This document shows, in pieces, positions 29,821-40,040 of a DNA stretch of 64,000 bases. Made by a program: the position numbers and the translations under genes. The stretch's first letter is position 1, and each line of letters opens with the position of its first letter. The notes under the pieces are model-generated. The model worked only from the letters and a program-made list of their open reading frames with translations. It had not been told where the DNA came from and searched no databases. The stretch lies in assembly GCA_963717385.1 (NCBI GenBank), contig CAVQWE010000001.1:1-64000 (forward strand), written 5' to 3'. This DNA comes from Sva-07 sp963717385. GTDB taxonomy: Bacteria; Actinomycetota; Acidimicrobiia; Acidimicrobiales; Ilumatobacteraceae.

Positions 29821-30604
29821 GTGGACAACGAGCCCTTGGACCTCCAGCGCGCCGCTGATGAACTCGGCGTCCACTACCAGACGGCCTACCGTTGGGTCCG
29901 CACCGGCAAGTTGCCCGCACAACTCGTCGACGGCCGCTATCGGGTGACGAAAGAAGACGTCGCCGCGATGTCGTCTCGACGTGCGGCCCCGAAGGCACCT
30001 CCGCCGCCAACGGCCAACCGCACGGCCCGTGCGGCCGAGCGCATGCACGGCGCGCTGGTGAGTGGCGACGAAGCCGCCGTCCGCAGCATCGCAACGGGTC
30101 TCATCGACGAGGGCGCGTCGATCGTCGACGTCATCCAACAGGTGCTGGTCCCGCCGCTCGTGCGTATCGGCGCCGACTGGCAAGCAGGACTGTTGACGAT
30201 CTGGGTCGAGCACCGGGCGTCCGGCGATCGTCGAACGTCTCCTCGGCGGCATCGCACCCAACCCGCGCGGTCGACGACGTGGCACGGTGATGGTGGCCGC
30301 CGTCACCGGCGACATGCACTCGCTGCCGACATCGATGGCGGCGGTGGCATTGCGCGACGACAACTGGTGGGTGGAGCACCTGGGCGCGAACATGCCCCCC
30401 GACGAGCTGTTGCGCTTCTGCACCGAACACTCCGTCGATGTGGCCGTGCTGTCGTCGACCAATCCCGACACGGCGGAACTCGCCGCAGACACCGCAGATC
30501 GCCTACGTGCCGCGGGGGTCGGTGTGGTGCTCGGTGGTCAGGGTCGCACACTCGTCGACCTGATCGAGCAGACCCGTGAGGCTGCGCGATCGGTCGCCCC
30601 GTAG
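29821..30604 (+). CDS. HTH - cobalamin-binding regulator, CarH/LitR-like (frameshifted)
   Basis: About 261 residues in two frames. Residues 1-50 are an excisionase/MerR-like helix-turn-helix (AADELGVHYQTAYRWVRTGK). Then follow a Pro/Ala linker, a helical bundle containing W-x9-EH (WQAGLLTIWVEH), and a Rossmann B12-binding domain with GDMHSLP at the position of the lower-axial His. W-x9-EH is the motif of adenosylcobalamin photoreceptors such as CarH, which bind DNA in the dark and release it in light. The frame changes near 30220, just after EHRAS, into AIVERLLGGIAP; a single extra base explains it. Start is a GTG. It is divergent from the rhodopsin gene. Confidence 0.8.
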
Positions 30605-30634
30605 CGCTGACCGGAACACCGGTCGGGTCAGCGC
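30604..30634. terminator. 9-bp hairpin between convergent genes
   Basis: GCGCTGACC and GGTCAGCGC flank a 13-base loop between the B12-regulator stop and the end of the convergent acyl-CoA dehydrogenase gene. It could act in both directions. There is no T-run. Confidence 0.45.
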
Positions 30635-30644
30635 GGCGATGTCC

Positions 30645-31853
30645 TCAGCTGGTCTGCGTGCCGACCTTGAGGTCGCGGAACGCAACGCCACGGTCGACCG
30701 ACGGCTCGCGCGGAAGGCCGAGCACGCGGTCGCCGATGATGTTGCGCTGGATCTCGTCGGTGCCACCAGCGATGCTCGACTGGAAGCTGTTGAGCACGAT
30801 GCGCTGCAGTTCGGCGCCGGCCTCGTCGTCGGGGTCCCAGGCGACCGAGCCGGGGCCGGCGAACTCGAGAGCCATCTCGCGAACCTTCCAGGCGATGTTC
30901 GAGCCGAAGAGCTTGCCGAGCGACCCGCCGGGGCCGGGGGTCTTGCCCGCCTTGAGTTCGTCGCGGGTCTTCATCGCCACGAGCGACTTGCAGGTCTCCA
31001 TCGACCAGATCTTCATCATCTGATCGCGCACGACCGGGTTGTCGATCTGACCGGTCGACTCGGCGGCCTTGCGGAGCATCTTGAAGTTCGGCTGGTTGAT
31101 CTTGCCGGCGCCGGCGCCACCGATGGCGACACGCTCGTACATCAGCATCGCGGTGGCGAGGTTCCAACCGTTGTTGAGGTCGCCGATCAGCCAGTCCTTC
31201 GGGATGCGGGCGTCGCTCATGAACACTTCGTTGAAGTGTGAGCCGCCGTCGATCTGGTGGATCGGGCGGATCTCGACGCCCTGGCCGCGCATGTCGAGGA
31301 TGAACATCGAGATGCCGGCGTGCTTCACCTGGTCGGGATCGGTTCGAGCCACGACCAAGCCGTAGTCGCTCTTGTGGGCGAGGGTGGTCCAGACCTTCTG
31401 GCCGTTGAGCACCCATTCGTCGCCGTCGAGTTCGGCCTTGGTCTGCAGGCTCGCCACGTCGGAGCCGGCGCCCGGCTCGGAGAACATCTGGCACCACATG
31501 GTCTTGCCCGAGATGTTGTCGGCCAGGAAGCGTTCCTTCTGCTCGTGCGTGCCGTACTCGGCGAGCATCGGCATGCACATGCCGTGGGAGATGATGAACT
31601 CGCTGTCGGGCATCGGGTAGTTGCCCTTCACCTCACGCCAGATCTTCTCGTGGGCGAGGGTCTTGCCACCACCGCCGTACTCGGCCGGTACGGGCAGCCC
31701 GGCGAGGCCGGCTTCGGCCGCGGCGGCGAGGAACGCCTTCTGGTCGTCGAGGTTCGCAGCGGCCTTCGTGCCGTACTGCTCCATGAAGTCGACGCACTTC
31801 TGGCGGAACTCGGCGGCTTCGGCGTCGGTCAATCCGGTGGCGGTGTCGGTCAT
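30645..31853 (-). CDS. Acyl-CoA dehydrogenase (FadE-like)
   Basis: A 402-residue flavoenzyme. Family signatures are MFSEPGAGSDVASL near the middle and AGGTDEIQRNIIGDRVLGLP at the C-terminus, with the substrate-loop segment LNGQKVWTTLAHKSDYGLVV. It oxidises an acyl-CoA to the trans-2-enoyl-CoA with FAD. The frame remains open upstream for more than 2.6 kb over other genes, but the ATG at 31853 has a GGAGG site and starts the conserved fold. It is divergent from a MarR gene with a palindrome in between, and the downstream thiolase completes a beta-oxidation theme. Confidence 0.92.
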   Translation of the reverse strand: MTDTATGLTDAEAAEFRQKCVDFMEQYGTKAAANLDDQKAFLAAAAEAGLAGLPVPAEYGGGGKTLAHEKIWREVKGNYPMPDSEFIISHGMCMPMLAEYGTHEQKERFLADNISGKTMWCQMFSEPGAGSDVASLQTKAELDGDEWVLNGQKVWTTLAHKSDYGLVVARTDPDQVKHAGISMFILDMRGQGVEIRPIHQIDGGSHFNEVFMSDARIPKDWLIGDLNNGWNLATAMLMYERVAIGGAGAGKINQPNFKMLRKAAESTGQIDNPVVRDQMMKIWSMETCKSLVAMKTRDELKAGKTPGPGGSLGKLFGSNIAWKVREMALEFAGPGSVAWDPDDEAGAELQRIVLNSFQSSIAGGTDEIQRNIIGDRVLGLPREPSVDRGVAFRDLKVGTQTS

Positions 31854-31907
31854 GTGTGGTCCTCCAACAAGGTGGTCGCGAGACGATCTCGGCGATCTGC
31901 AGTTGCA

Positions 31908-31931
31908 ATACTGTATGGCAACGTACAGTAT
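31908..31931. promoter_or_regulatory. Palindrome ATACTGTA-N8-TACAGTAT, candidate MarR operator
   Basis: A perfect 8-bp dyad with an 8-bp centre in the 108-base gap between the acyl-CoA dehydrogenase gene and the divergent MarR gene. Its A/T-rich arms contrast with the surrounding GC-rich DNA. Position and symmetry fit a dimeric MarR site controlling both genes. Confidence 0.65.
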
Positions 31932-31961
31932 GTGTCCAGACGTACCGCACTCGAACCTCCC

Positions 31962-32480
31962 ATGAGCAACCTCACCACCCACGAACTCGATTCGCCACCT
32001 TGGCTCCGCGTGGAGTCCACGCTGATGGCCACGGCGCGGCTGGTGCGCGTGGCGTTCGACACCCGGTTGGCTTGCCTCGATCTCAACCTCACGCAGGCGT
32101 CGCTGCTCGGCTACGTCAACGAATTCGGTGCGACCACCCAGACCGACCTCGCCGATCACCTCGGTATCGGTCGCGCCGCCATCGGCTCGGTCATCGATCG
32201 CCTCCAAGCGCGCGGCCTGATCGAACGTCGTCCCAAGCCCGACGACCGTCGGGTGTGGCTCGTGGCGATCACCGACACCGGCGCTCGAACTCGCGGCGCA
32301 GGTGAACGAAGTCGACCAGGTGCTGCGCGCCGAGTTGCGCCACGGCCTCGGCCGAGAGGAGCGCCAAGCACTCGCCTGGGTCATGACCCGCTTGCAGCAG
32401 AACCTCGCCACCGCAATCGCCAAGACCCCCGCCTCAACCGCTCTCTCAACCATCTCAACCAACACCACAGGAGAAACCCA

Positions 32481-32484
<4 letters not shown>
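31962..32484 (+). CDS. MarR-family transcriptional regulator (frameshifted)
   Basis: About 173 residues in two frames. The winged helix is clear: DLADHLGIGRAAIGSVIDRL, then GLIERRPKPDDRRVWLVAIT. The frame changes near 32284 (after TDTG) into LELAAQVNEVDQVLRAELRH. The C-terminal part runs to a TGA that overlaps the thiolase ATG (ATGA at 32481), which supports the reconstructed protein. It probably represses itself with the thiolase, plus the divergent acyl-CoA dehydrogenase, through the palindrome at 31908-31931. Confidence 0.75.
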
Positions 32485-33647
<1,163 letters not shown>

Positions 33648-33682
33648 TCCGTCGGTTCGCGAACCTGCGAACCCCCGAATTT

Positions 33683-33724
33683 GCCCCGGTTCGTGACGCT
33701 CACCGTCACGAACCGGGGCTTTTT
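33683..33724 (+). terminator. Rho-independent terminator after the thiolase gene
   Basis: A perfect 16-bp stem (GCCCCGGTTCGTGACG and its complement) with a 5-base loop is followed by TTTTT. It lies 35 bases after the thiolase stop. This is the clearest intrinsic terminator in the window. Confidence 0.93.
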
Positions 33725-33800
33725 CGTTGTTGGGGTGGGAAACGGGGGCCGTGACCGGTGACCGATGACGGCGGTGGGCCTGCTCGGGTACGGTCCGGAC

Positions 33801-34472
33801 ATGGCGCAGACATCTGAGGTTGCCGTGACCGAAGTTCGGGTCACCACCACGAGCGGTGCCGTGATCGTGCGGAGCGAGCCGGGTCTCGACGCCGTCATCG
33901 CAGCGGGCTCGCCGGTCGAGGTCGATGGATCGACGCTCACGATCGATGGCGGCAGCACGAAGACCGAACTCAGAGTTCCCGAGGGCACGGACCTGGTGAT
34001 CGGTACATCGTCGGGCAAGGTGGCCGTGCGCGGCACGGTCGGGTCGGTTGCCGTGGTCACCATCTCCGGCAAGGTGTCGGTGGACCGCGCAGCGTCGGTC
34101 GACATCCGCACGGACTCGGGCAAGGTTCACGTCGATGTGGTCACCGATGAGTGCCGAGTCGTTGGCGGAAGCGGGCGCGTCACCGTTGGTCGCTGCGGTT
34201 CGGCGCATGTCACCACTGTCAGCGGGCGGATCACCCTCGACGACGTGCACGGGCCCACCCGCACCCACTGTTCGAGCGGCCGGATCGACGTGACGATGGC
34301 CACGGCCGACGATGTCGATGCCGAGACGGTGTCGGGGCGGATCGTGATCTCGATGCCGGCCGAAGCAACGGTGCGCCTCGACACGCCGTCGAACGCAACC
34401 GTCCAAGCGAGCGGTGACCACGACTGTGTCGTCACCGCCCGGTCGGGCAGCGGTCGAGTCGTCGTCCGGTGA
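33801..34472 (+). CDS. DUF4097-like beta-helix protein
   Basis: A 223-residue protein made of short repeated strands with Ser-Gly-Lys/Arg turns (GTSSGKVAVRG, TISGKVSVD, VSGRITLDDV, SSGRIDVTMA, VSGRIVISMP), the pattern of DUF4097/adhesin-like beta-helices. It has no signal peptide or membrane segment. Function unknown. The ATG at 33801 is preferred over an upstream ATG at 33765 because the repeat pattern begins there. Its stop overlaps the adenylate-cyclase GTG start (GTGA at 34469). Confidence 0.65.
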   Translation: MAQTSEVAVTEVRVTTTSGAVIVRSEPGLDAVIAAGSPVEVDGSTLTIDGGSTKTELRVPEGTDLVIGTSSGKVAVRGTVGSVAVVTISGKVSVDRAASVDIRTDSGKVHVDVVTDECRVVGGSGRVTVGRCGSAHVTTVSGRITLDDVHGPTRTHCSSGRIDVTMATADDVDAETVSGRIVISMPAEATVRLDTPSNATVQASGDHDCVVTARSGSGRVVVR

Positions 34473-34984
34473 GCACACACCAGCCCGCCGCCGCGGCGAT
34501 CGTGTTCACCGACCTCGTCGGCTTCACGGCCTACACCGACATCCACGGCGACCGGGCCGCTGTCGAGGTGCTCGATCGGCAGTCGACCATCGTTCACGGA
34601 GAACTCGCCGGTCGTGGACGCATCGTCAAGGAGCTGGGCGACGGCCTGATGCTCTGGTTCGAGTGTGGACGTGCTGGATTCGAGGTGGCCTGCAGCGTGC
34701 TCGCGGCGGTCGCAGCGGCCCGCGATCGCAACGAGTTCCCGCTCGCTGTTCGGATGGGCATGCACGTGGGTGACGTCATCGAACGTGGCGACGACTTCGT
34801 CGGGCAGACGGTGAACATCGCCTCGCGAGTTGCCGATCTCGCGGGGCCCGGTGAGCTGCTGGTGACCGACGAGGCGGCGCGTTCGCTCCCCGGCGACGAC
34901 CCGACTGCGGTGTTCCGACCTGTTGGTCCGACACGCGTGAAAGGCGTCGGCGCACCGATCTGGCTCCATCGATTGGCCAACTGA
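34469..34984 (+). CDS. Stand-alone class III adenylate/guanylate cyclase domain
   Basis: A 171-residue single catalytic domain. Metal-binding Asp residues are in VFTDLVGFTAYTD and KELGDGLMLWF; the dimer-interface segment GMHVGDVIERGDDFVGQTVN and the transition-state Asn/Arg in VNIASRVADLAG are present. All residues for activity as a homodimer appear present. It makes a cyclic nucleotide in the cytoplasm; no regulatory domain is attached. Translationally coupled to the DUF4097-like gene and three bases before the DUF72 gene. Confidence 0.85.
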   Translation: MSTHQPAAAAIVFTDLVGFTAYTDIHGDRAAVEVLDRQSTIVHGELAGRGRIVKELGDGLMLWFECGRAGFEVACSVLAAVAAARDRNEFPLAVRMGMHVGDVIERGDDFVGQTVNIASRVADLAGPGELLVTDEAARSLPGDDPTAVFRPVGPTRVKGVGAPIWLHRLAN

Positions 34985-34987
34985 ATC

Positions 34988-35872
34988 GTGGCGCAACCGG
35001 TCGTCCGAGTGGGGTGTCCGATGTGGGCGCATCCGCCGTGGGTCGGTCGCTTCTTGTCGCCCGGGAATCGGGGTCGCGAGCTCGCGGAGTACGCAGGCTG
35101 GTGCAACGCCGTCGAGGGCAACACGACGTTCTATGCCGTGCCGCCCGAGCGCACGGTTGCCCGCTGGGTCGAGCAAGCTCCTGTCGACTTCCGGTTTGCC
35201 TTCAAGGTGCCGCGACATGTCACCCACGAACTCCGGTTGCGTGGCGACGATGCCGTCCGTGCGCTCGGTGAATTCCTTGCGGCGATCGATCCGCTCGGCG
35301 AACGTGTCGGTCCGGTTCAGGTGCAGCTGCCGCCGTCGTTCGGCCCCGACTCGCTGGCCGTGCTGCGTTCGTTCGTCGGCCGGCTGCCGCACGAACGTGA
35401 GTGGGTCGTCGAGCTCCGCCATCCGGCGTTCTTCGACAGTGGTGCAGCACACCGTGCGGTGGATGCAGTGCTCGGTGATGCTGACGTCGGGCGCGTCGTG
35501 CTCGACACGCGACCGCTGTACGCAGCGCCGCCGAAATCGGACGCTGCGGTCGAAGAACGCCGAACCAAGCCGAGGCTGCCGGTACTCACCGACCTGATGG
35601 GTCGGTCGCCGATCGTGCGCGTGATCGGCTCCGACGACCTCGACGGCACCGCCGATGGCCTGCGCACGTGGATCCCGCAGATTGTTCAGTGGATCGACGA
35701 GGGGCGCACGCCGTACCTCTTCGTGCATCAGCCCGAGAACCTCGAGTCTCCAGCACTCGCCCGGATGATTCACGCCGAGATCGCGGCGCACATCGAGGGT
35801 CTCTCGTCGTTGCCGACTCCGCTCCCGGTGGCGCCGGCGTCGGAGGTGCTCGGCCAGGACTCGCTGTTCTGA
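34988..35872 (+). CDS. DUF72-family TIM-barrel protein
   Basis: A 294-residue protein with the DUF72 landmarks: a start VRVGCPMWAHPPWVGRF, the early VEGNTTFYAVPPERTVARW, then FKVPRHVTH, VQLPPSFGPD and EWVVELRHPAFF. The family is widespread and resembles a TIM barrel of unknown function, sometimes linked to Fe-S or nucleic-acid repair. GTG start at 34988, close behind the cyclase gene, so likely in the same operon. Confidence 0.85.
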   Translation: MAQPVVRVGCPMWAHPPWVGRFLSPGNRGRELAEYAGWCNAVEGNTTFYAVPPERTVARWVEQAPVDFRFAFKVPRHVTHELRLRGDDAVRALGEFLAAIDPLGERVGPVQVQLPPSFGPDSLAVLRSFVGRLPHEREWVVELRHPAFFDSGAAHRAVDAVLGDADVGRVVLDTRPLYAAPPKSDAAVEERRTKPRLPVLTDLMGRSPIVRVIGSDDLDGTADGLRTWIPQIVQWIDEGRTPYLFVHQPENLESPALARMIHAEIAAHIEGLSSLPTPLPVAPASEVLGQDSLF

Positions 35873-35920
35873 AACCGTTGCGGGTCACCGCCGGCCGCGG
35901 CGAACGGGCAGACTGCTGCG

Positions 35921-36876
35921 ATGGTCCGCCGCAGCATCGTGATCGACACCGACACCGCATCCGACGACGCGATCGCGTTGGTGCTCGCCGTTCGCGAGCC
36001 GTTGGTCGATGTGCGTGCGGTGACCGTCGTCGCCGGCAACGTGCCGCTCGATCTGGCGGTGCGCAACGCGATCATCACCCTCGATCTCTCCGGCGGCTCC
36101 GACATCGAGCTGCACGCCGGCCGCGACCGTCCGCTCACTCGTCCGCTCGACACCGCGCAGTTCGTTCACGGCCAAGACGGGATGGGTGGAGCGGCTGCTG
36201 CCGGAGCCGTCGCGGAGCGGCTACTTCCGATGACGCCGTCGGCGTGCTGGTCGAGATCGCCGCGAACGAACCCGGCCAACACGACCTGGTGACGCTCGGG
36301 CCGCTCTCGAACATCGCTGCCGCGCTCGAACGCGACCCCGAACTGCTCACGAGGTTCGGTCACACGTATCTCATGGCGGGGTCACCGGACGGTGTCGGCA
36401 ACGTCGATGCGCTCGGTGAGTACAACGTGTGGGCCGACCCGGAAGCGGCGACGGCGGTGTTCGCAGCGCCCGGAGCGAAGACGATGATCGGTTGGAACAT
36501 CTCTCGGAAGTTCGCCGTGATGACCGGGGCGGAACAAGCCGCACTTGCCGCCGTCGGCCCGCTCGGCAGGTTTGCGATCGACATCAACGGCGACGTCGAG
36601 CAGTACTGCCTCGACACCGGCCTCGCCGGATTCGATTTGCCCGATCCGATTGCGATGGCCGTCGCACTCGACGATTCGATCATCACCGACGCCACCGACG
36701 AGTGGCTCGTGGTCGGTCTCGATGGGCCGACTCGAGGGTGCACGATCCCAGACCGTCGCTTTGGCCGACCCGATCCGAACATCCGCGTGCTCTGGTCGGT
36801 CGACGAAGCCGCCTTCAAACAGCGACTGTTGACCGCCTGCACCCCTGACCCCACCAATCCGACCCCGTTCGAGTGA
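35921..36876 (+). CDS. Inosine-uridine preferring nucleoside hydrolase family protein (frameshifted)
   Basis: About 318 residues in two frames. The calcium/ribose-binding motif DTDTASDDAIALVLAVREP opens the protein; VTLGPLSNIAAALERDPEL and GEYNVWADPEAA follow. The frame changes near 36225 (AERLLP in one frame, DDAVGVLVEIAANEPG in the next), needing one indel. It would hydrolyse N-glycosidic bonds of nucleosides for salvage. The ATG at 35921 begins the conserved first strand. A terminator-like hairpin follows at 36877. Confidence 0.8.
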
Positions 36877-36906
36877 CAGTACGGATGGGCCGCCCCATCC
36901 GAACTG
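36877..36906. terminator. Hairpin between convergent genes
   Basis: CAGT-A-CGGATGGG pairs with CCCATCCG-A-ACTG (12 bp and one mismatch, 4-base loop) directly after the nucleoside-hydrolase stop and before the end of the convergent Rv2466c-like gene. It could serve both strands. Confidence 0.6.
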
Positions 36907-36944
36907 CAACATGAACGTGGGTTCTGGCCGGTTTCGCCCAGGGG

Positions 36945-37568
36945 TCAGCGGGGGAGGGGGCGGTCGCCGGGCTGAGGTCCTTCGGTGCGGGTGCGCTTGA
37001 GTTCGAAGAACGAGTCGACGTCCATCATCGTCACCAGCGCATCCCACATGGCGACGCTCTTCTCGGTGGACGGGACCCGCGAGATGATCGGGCCGAAGTA
37101 GCCGGCGCGCACACCGTCGGAGTTCTCGAATGCAATGATCGGGGTGCCGACGTCGTTGCCGACCAAGTCGAGCCCGTCGTCCATCTTGGTGCGAATCACA
37201 GCGTCCCACGACTCGTCGTCGAACGCTGCGGCGTGTGAGGTATCGAGGCCGACGGCGGTCAGCGCGTCGACGGCTGAGAAGTCGAGGTCCTTGTCGTGGT
37301 GGATGCGGGCACCCAACTCCCAGTACAGCTTGAACACCGCCTCGTTGCCCTCGGCGACGCGCACCGACTCCATCACCCGCAGCAGTCGGTGGGTGAACCA
37401 CACCGGCTCGTAGTACTCCGACTCGGGGTCGGGCTCGTTCTTGAAGAACAGGCTGATCGGCTGCCACGTGATGTCGATGTCGCGGTGTGGCTGCACTTCG
37501 TCGACGGCCCAGCGGGCGGTCGCCCAGCAGAAGGGGCAGGCAGGGTCGACCCAGAAGTCGATGTTCAT
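36945..37568 (-). CDS. DsbA-like reductase of the Rv2466c (mycothiol-dependent nitroreductase) family
   Basis: A 207-residue thioredoxin-fold protein with active site ACPFCWATARW near the N-terminus and the family C-terminal segment FFELKRTRTEGPQ. Mycobacterial Rv2466c has nearly the same length, a CPWC site and the same FFELKRTRTE end; it is a mycothiol-dependent reductase of oxidative stress. The match implies that this organism uses mycothiol (inference). The ATG at 37568 overlaps the preceding stop by four bases, coupling it to the VOC-family gene. Confidence 0.88.
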   Translation of the reverse strand: MNIDFWVDPACPFCWATARWAVDEVQPHRDIDITWQPISLFFKNEPDPESEYYEPVWFTHRLLRVMESVRVAEGNEAVFKLYWELGARIHHDKDLDFSAVDALTAVGLDTSHAAAFDDESWDAVIRTKMDDGLDLVGNDVGTPIIAFENSDGVRAGYFGPIISRVPSTEKSVAMWDALVTMMDVDSFFELKRTRTEGPQPGDRPLPR

Positions 37569-38092
37569 GTCGTCACGTCGCTTTCGTTGGGGATGGAGAT
37601 GCCGATGCCGCCCGGCTCGTGACGGCCGAATCGGTCGATCTCGGTGGGGAGGTCGAGTGGACCGACCGACGCACGGGCGGCGAGGTCGTTGGCCGTCAGG
37701 AGGTGTGCGGGGATGATCCACACGACCTCGAATTCGAGTCCGTCGGGGTCCTTGGCGTACAGGCTCTTGGTGGTGCCGTGATCGCTGGCGCCCACGAGCG
37801 CACCGTGCTCGCGCAGCACACCGGCGATTCGCTGGAGTTCACCGAGCGTGTCGACCTCCCAGGCAAGGTGGTACAGCCCCACGGTGGAGCGACCTGCATC
37901 CGATGCGCCGGCAGCGGAACCGAGTTGGAACACGCCGAGGTCGTGGTCGTTCGTGGAGCCAGGTGCCTGGAGGAACGCGGCGCCTGGGAACTCGCTCACC
38001 ACCCGGAAGTCGAGTACGGAGCCGTAGAAGGCCGTCGAGACCTCGACGTCTCGTACATAGAGCACCGCGTGGTTGAGTCGTTGCACACCCAT
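37565..38092 (-). CDS. VOC-family (glyoxalase/extradiol dioxygenase-like) protein
   Basis: A protein of about 175 residues with one pair of beta-alpha-beta-beta-beta modules. Likely metal ligands are His in VQRLNHAVLYV, His in GLYHLAWEV and Glu in DGLEFEVVW. The VOC superfamily covers lyases, dioxygenases and resistance proteins, so the reaction cannot be assigned. The frame opens upstream to 38143; the ATG at 38092 is preferred because the first strand begins there. Coupled to the Rv2466c-like gene. Confidence 0.75.
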   Translation of the reverse strand: MGVQRLNHAVLYVRDVEVSTAFYGSVLDFRVVSEFPGAAFLQAPGSTNDHDLGVFQLGSAAGASDAGRSTVGLYHLAWEVDTLGELQRIAGVLREHGALVGASDHGTTKSLYAKDPDGLEFEVVWIIPAHLLTANDLAARASVGPLDLPTEIDRFGRHEPGGIGISIPNESDVTT

Positions 38093-38231
38093 CGCCCCGT
38101 ACAAGTCGATTGCGTCCGCAAACATTCCCGCAGCCTCGGCCATCGTGTGTCATGCCGAACGCCTGCGATGGCGGTTGGTGGCGACACAAACTCGTGGTGG
38201 GCGGCATCGACGCAGCGGCGAGACTGTTGCC

Positions 38232-40040
38232 ATGGCGACGCAGACCGGGGAGACCGGTGGACGTTGGCGTGCCCTCGGTGCGCTGCTGCGGCCCGACCGA
38301 TGGCGTTGGGCTGGCCTCGGCGCGCTCGTGGCGCTGGCCTCGGCGCTCACCATCACCGGTCCGCTCGTCATTCGTCGGATCGTCGACACCGCCACCGACG
38401 GCACCACCGCCGCCGAGATCACCCGACTCGCGGCAATCTTCCTCGCCATTGCCGTGGTCAGCCAGTTCCTGGCGGTCGTCGTCTCGTGGCTCGCCACCGT
38501 GCTCGCGTGGCGCACCACCAACGAATTGCGCGTCAGCATGACCCGCCACGTCCTCGGCCTCGACCACGAGTTCCATCGCACTCACACCCCCGGCGAGTTG
38601 ATCCAGCGTGTCGACGGCGACATCACCTCGGTGTCGGAGTTCCTGGGTCAGGTCGTCACCAAGGCGGCCGGGGCAGCGCTGTTGGTGGCGGGCATGGTCG
38701 CGGTGCTGTCGGTGCTCGACTGGCGCCTCGGCCTGGGCATGGCGGTGTACGTGACGATGGCTCTCGTCGTGATCCTTCGCGGACGCCACCGGGCGGTGTC
38801 GGAATCGTCCGACGAGATGGGCGCGCTCGGACGGCTCTACGGCGGGATCGAAGAACGCCTCACCGCCGGCGAAGACCTACGTGCCAACGGTGCGGCCGAT
38901 CACGTCGCCTGGCGCTTCGTCGAAGACAGCGAAGAGGCGCTGGTCAGTGCGGTCCGCCGCGAACGGGCGTTCCTCGTGATGTGGTGGTTCGTGCAGGGTG
39001 CCGTCGCCGCTGGCTGGGTGTTGGCCTTGATGCTGGGCGCTGTGCTCGTCGGTGCGAACACGATCACGATCGGCACGGCGTTCCTGCTCTTCCAATACGT
39101 CCTGCTGATCGCGCGCCCGCTCGAAGAGGTCGTCCACGAACTCGAGACCGTGCAGAAAGCCAACGGCGCGATGGTTCGCGTCGCCGAACTTCTGGCGATC
39201 CGCCCGATGATCGTCGACAACGGCACCCAGCACCCGCCGACTGGTCCGCTGACAGTCGATGCGAGCGCAGTGGCCTTCGACTACGGCGACGATCGACCGG
39301 TGCTGCGCGACGTCGACATCAGCATCGCCGCAGGTCGATCGGTCGGAATCGTGGGTCGCACGGGGAGCGGCAAGACGACGTTCTCGCGACTCGTGCTCCG
39401 ACTCGTCGAACCGACCGGCGGACTCGTGTCGCTCGGTGGCGTTCCGATCGGCGACATCCCTCTCGCCGAACTCCGCCGACGCGTCGCCCTGGTTCCTCAA
39501 GAGGTCGAGCTGTTTGCCGGCTCGTTGCGCGACAACGTCACCCTGTTCGACGACGAACCCACCGACGATGCAGTGAAAGATGCGCTGCAGCGTGTCGGCC
39601 TCGGCGCACTCGCCGATGGCGGTATCGAGCGTTCGCTCGGAGCCGGCGGCACTGGGCTCTCAGCCGGTGAGGCGCAACTCCTCGCGCTCGCACGGGTGTG
39701 GCTGCGAGATCCCGATCTCTTGGTGCTCGACGAGGCGACTGCTCGTGTCGACCCAGAAACCGAGCAGCGCCTCGAAGCCGCGGTGGTCGAGCTGATGCGC
39801 GGTCGCACGACTCTGATCATCGCCCATCGACTCACCACGTTGCACTCGGTCGACGAGATCGTGGTGTTCGAGAGCGGTCGCATCATCGAGCACGGCAATC
39901 GGGTCGATCTCGTCGGTGACGATGCCAGCCGGTTCGCTCGGCTGCTCACGATGTCGCTCGACCGTGAACAGTCAGACCGTGAAGCGTCGGTGGTCGACGG
40001 AATCGCCACCGCAGAGGTGTCGTCGGAGTCGTCGTCATGA
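38232..40040 (+). CDS. ABC exporter half-transporter, subunit A (degenerate signature motif)
   Basis: A 602-residue TMD-NBD protein. Six membrane helices occupy about 1-310; the NBD has Walker A VGRTGSGKTTFS, Walker B LLVLDEATARVD with a catalytic Glu, and H-loop IIAHRLTTL. The ABC signature is LSAGEAQ rather than LSGGQ. Its stop overlaps the ATG of the second half-transporter (ATGA at 40037). The two form a heterodimeric exporter with one normal and one degenerate ATP site. Exported substrate unknown: drug, lipid or peptide. Confidence 0.88.
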   Translation: MATQTGETGGRWRALGALLRPDRWRWAGLGALVALASALTITGPLVIRRIVDTATDGTTAAEITRLAAIFLAIAVVSQFLAVVVSWLATVLAWRTTNELRVSMTRHVLGLDHEFHRTHTPGELIQRVDGDITSVSEFLGQVVTKAAGAALLVAGMVAVLSVLDWRLGLGMAVYVTMALVVILRGRHRAVSESSDEMGALGRLYGGIEERLTAGEDLRANGAADHVAWRFVEDSEEALVSAVRRERAFLVMWWFVQGAVAAGWVLALMLGAVLVGANTITIGTAFLLFQYVLLIARPLEEVVHELETVQKANGAMVRVAELLAIRPMIVDNGTQHPPTGPLTVDASAVAFDYGDDRPVLRDVDISIAAGRSVGIVGRTGSGKTTFSRLVLRLVEPTGGLVSLGGVPIGDIPLAELRRRVALVPQEVELFAGSLRDNVTLFDDEPTDDAVKDALQRVGLGALADGGIERSLGAGGTGLSAGEAQLLALARVWLRDPDLLVLDEATARVDPETEQRLEAAVVELMRGRTTLIIAHRLTTLHSVDEIVVFESGRIIEHGNRVDLVGDDASRFARLLTMSLDREQSDREASVVDGIATAEVSSESSS

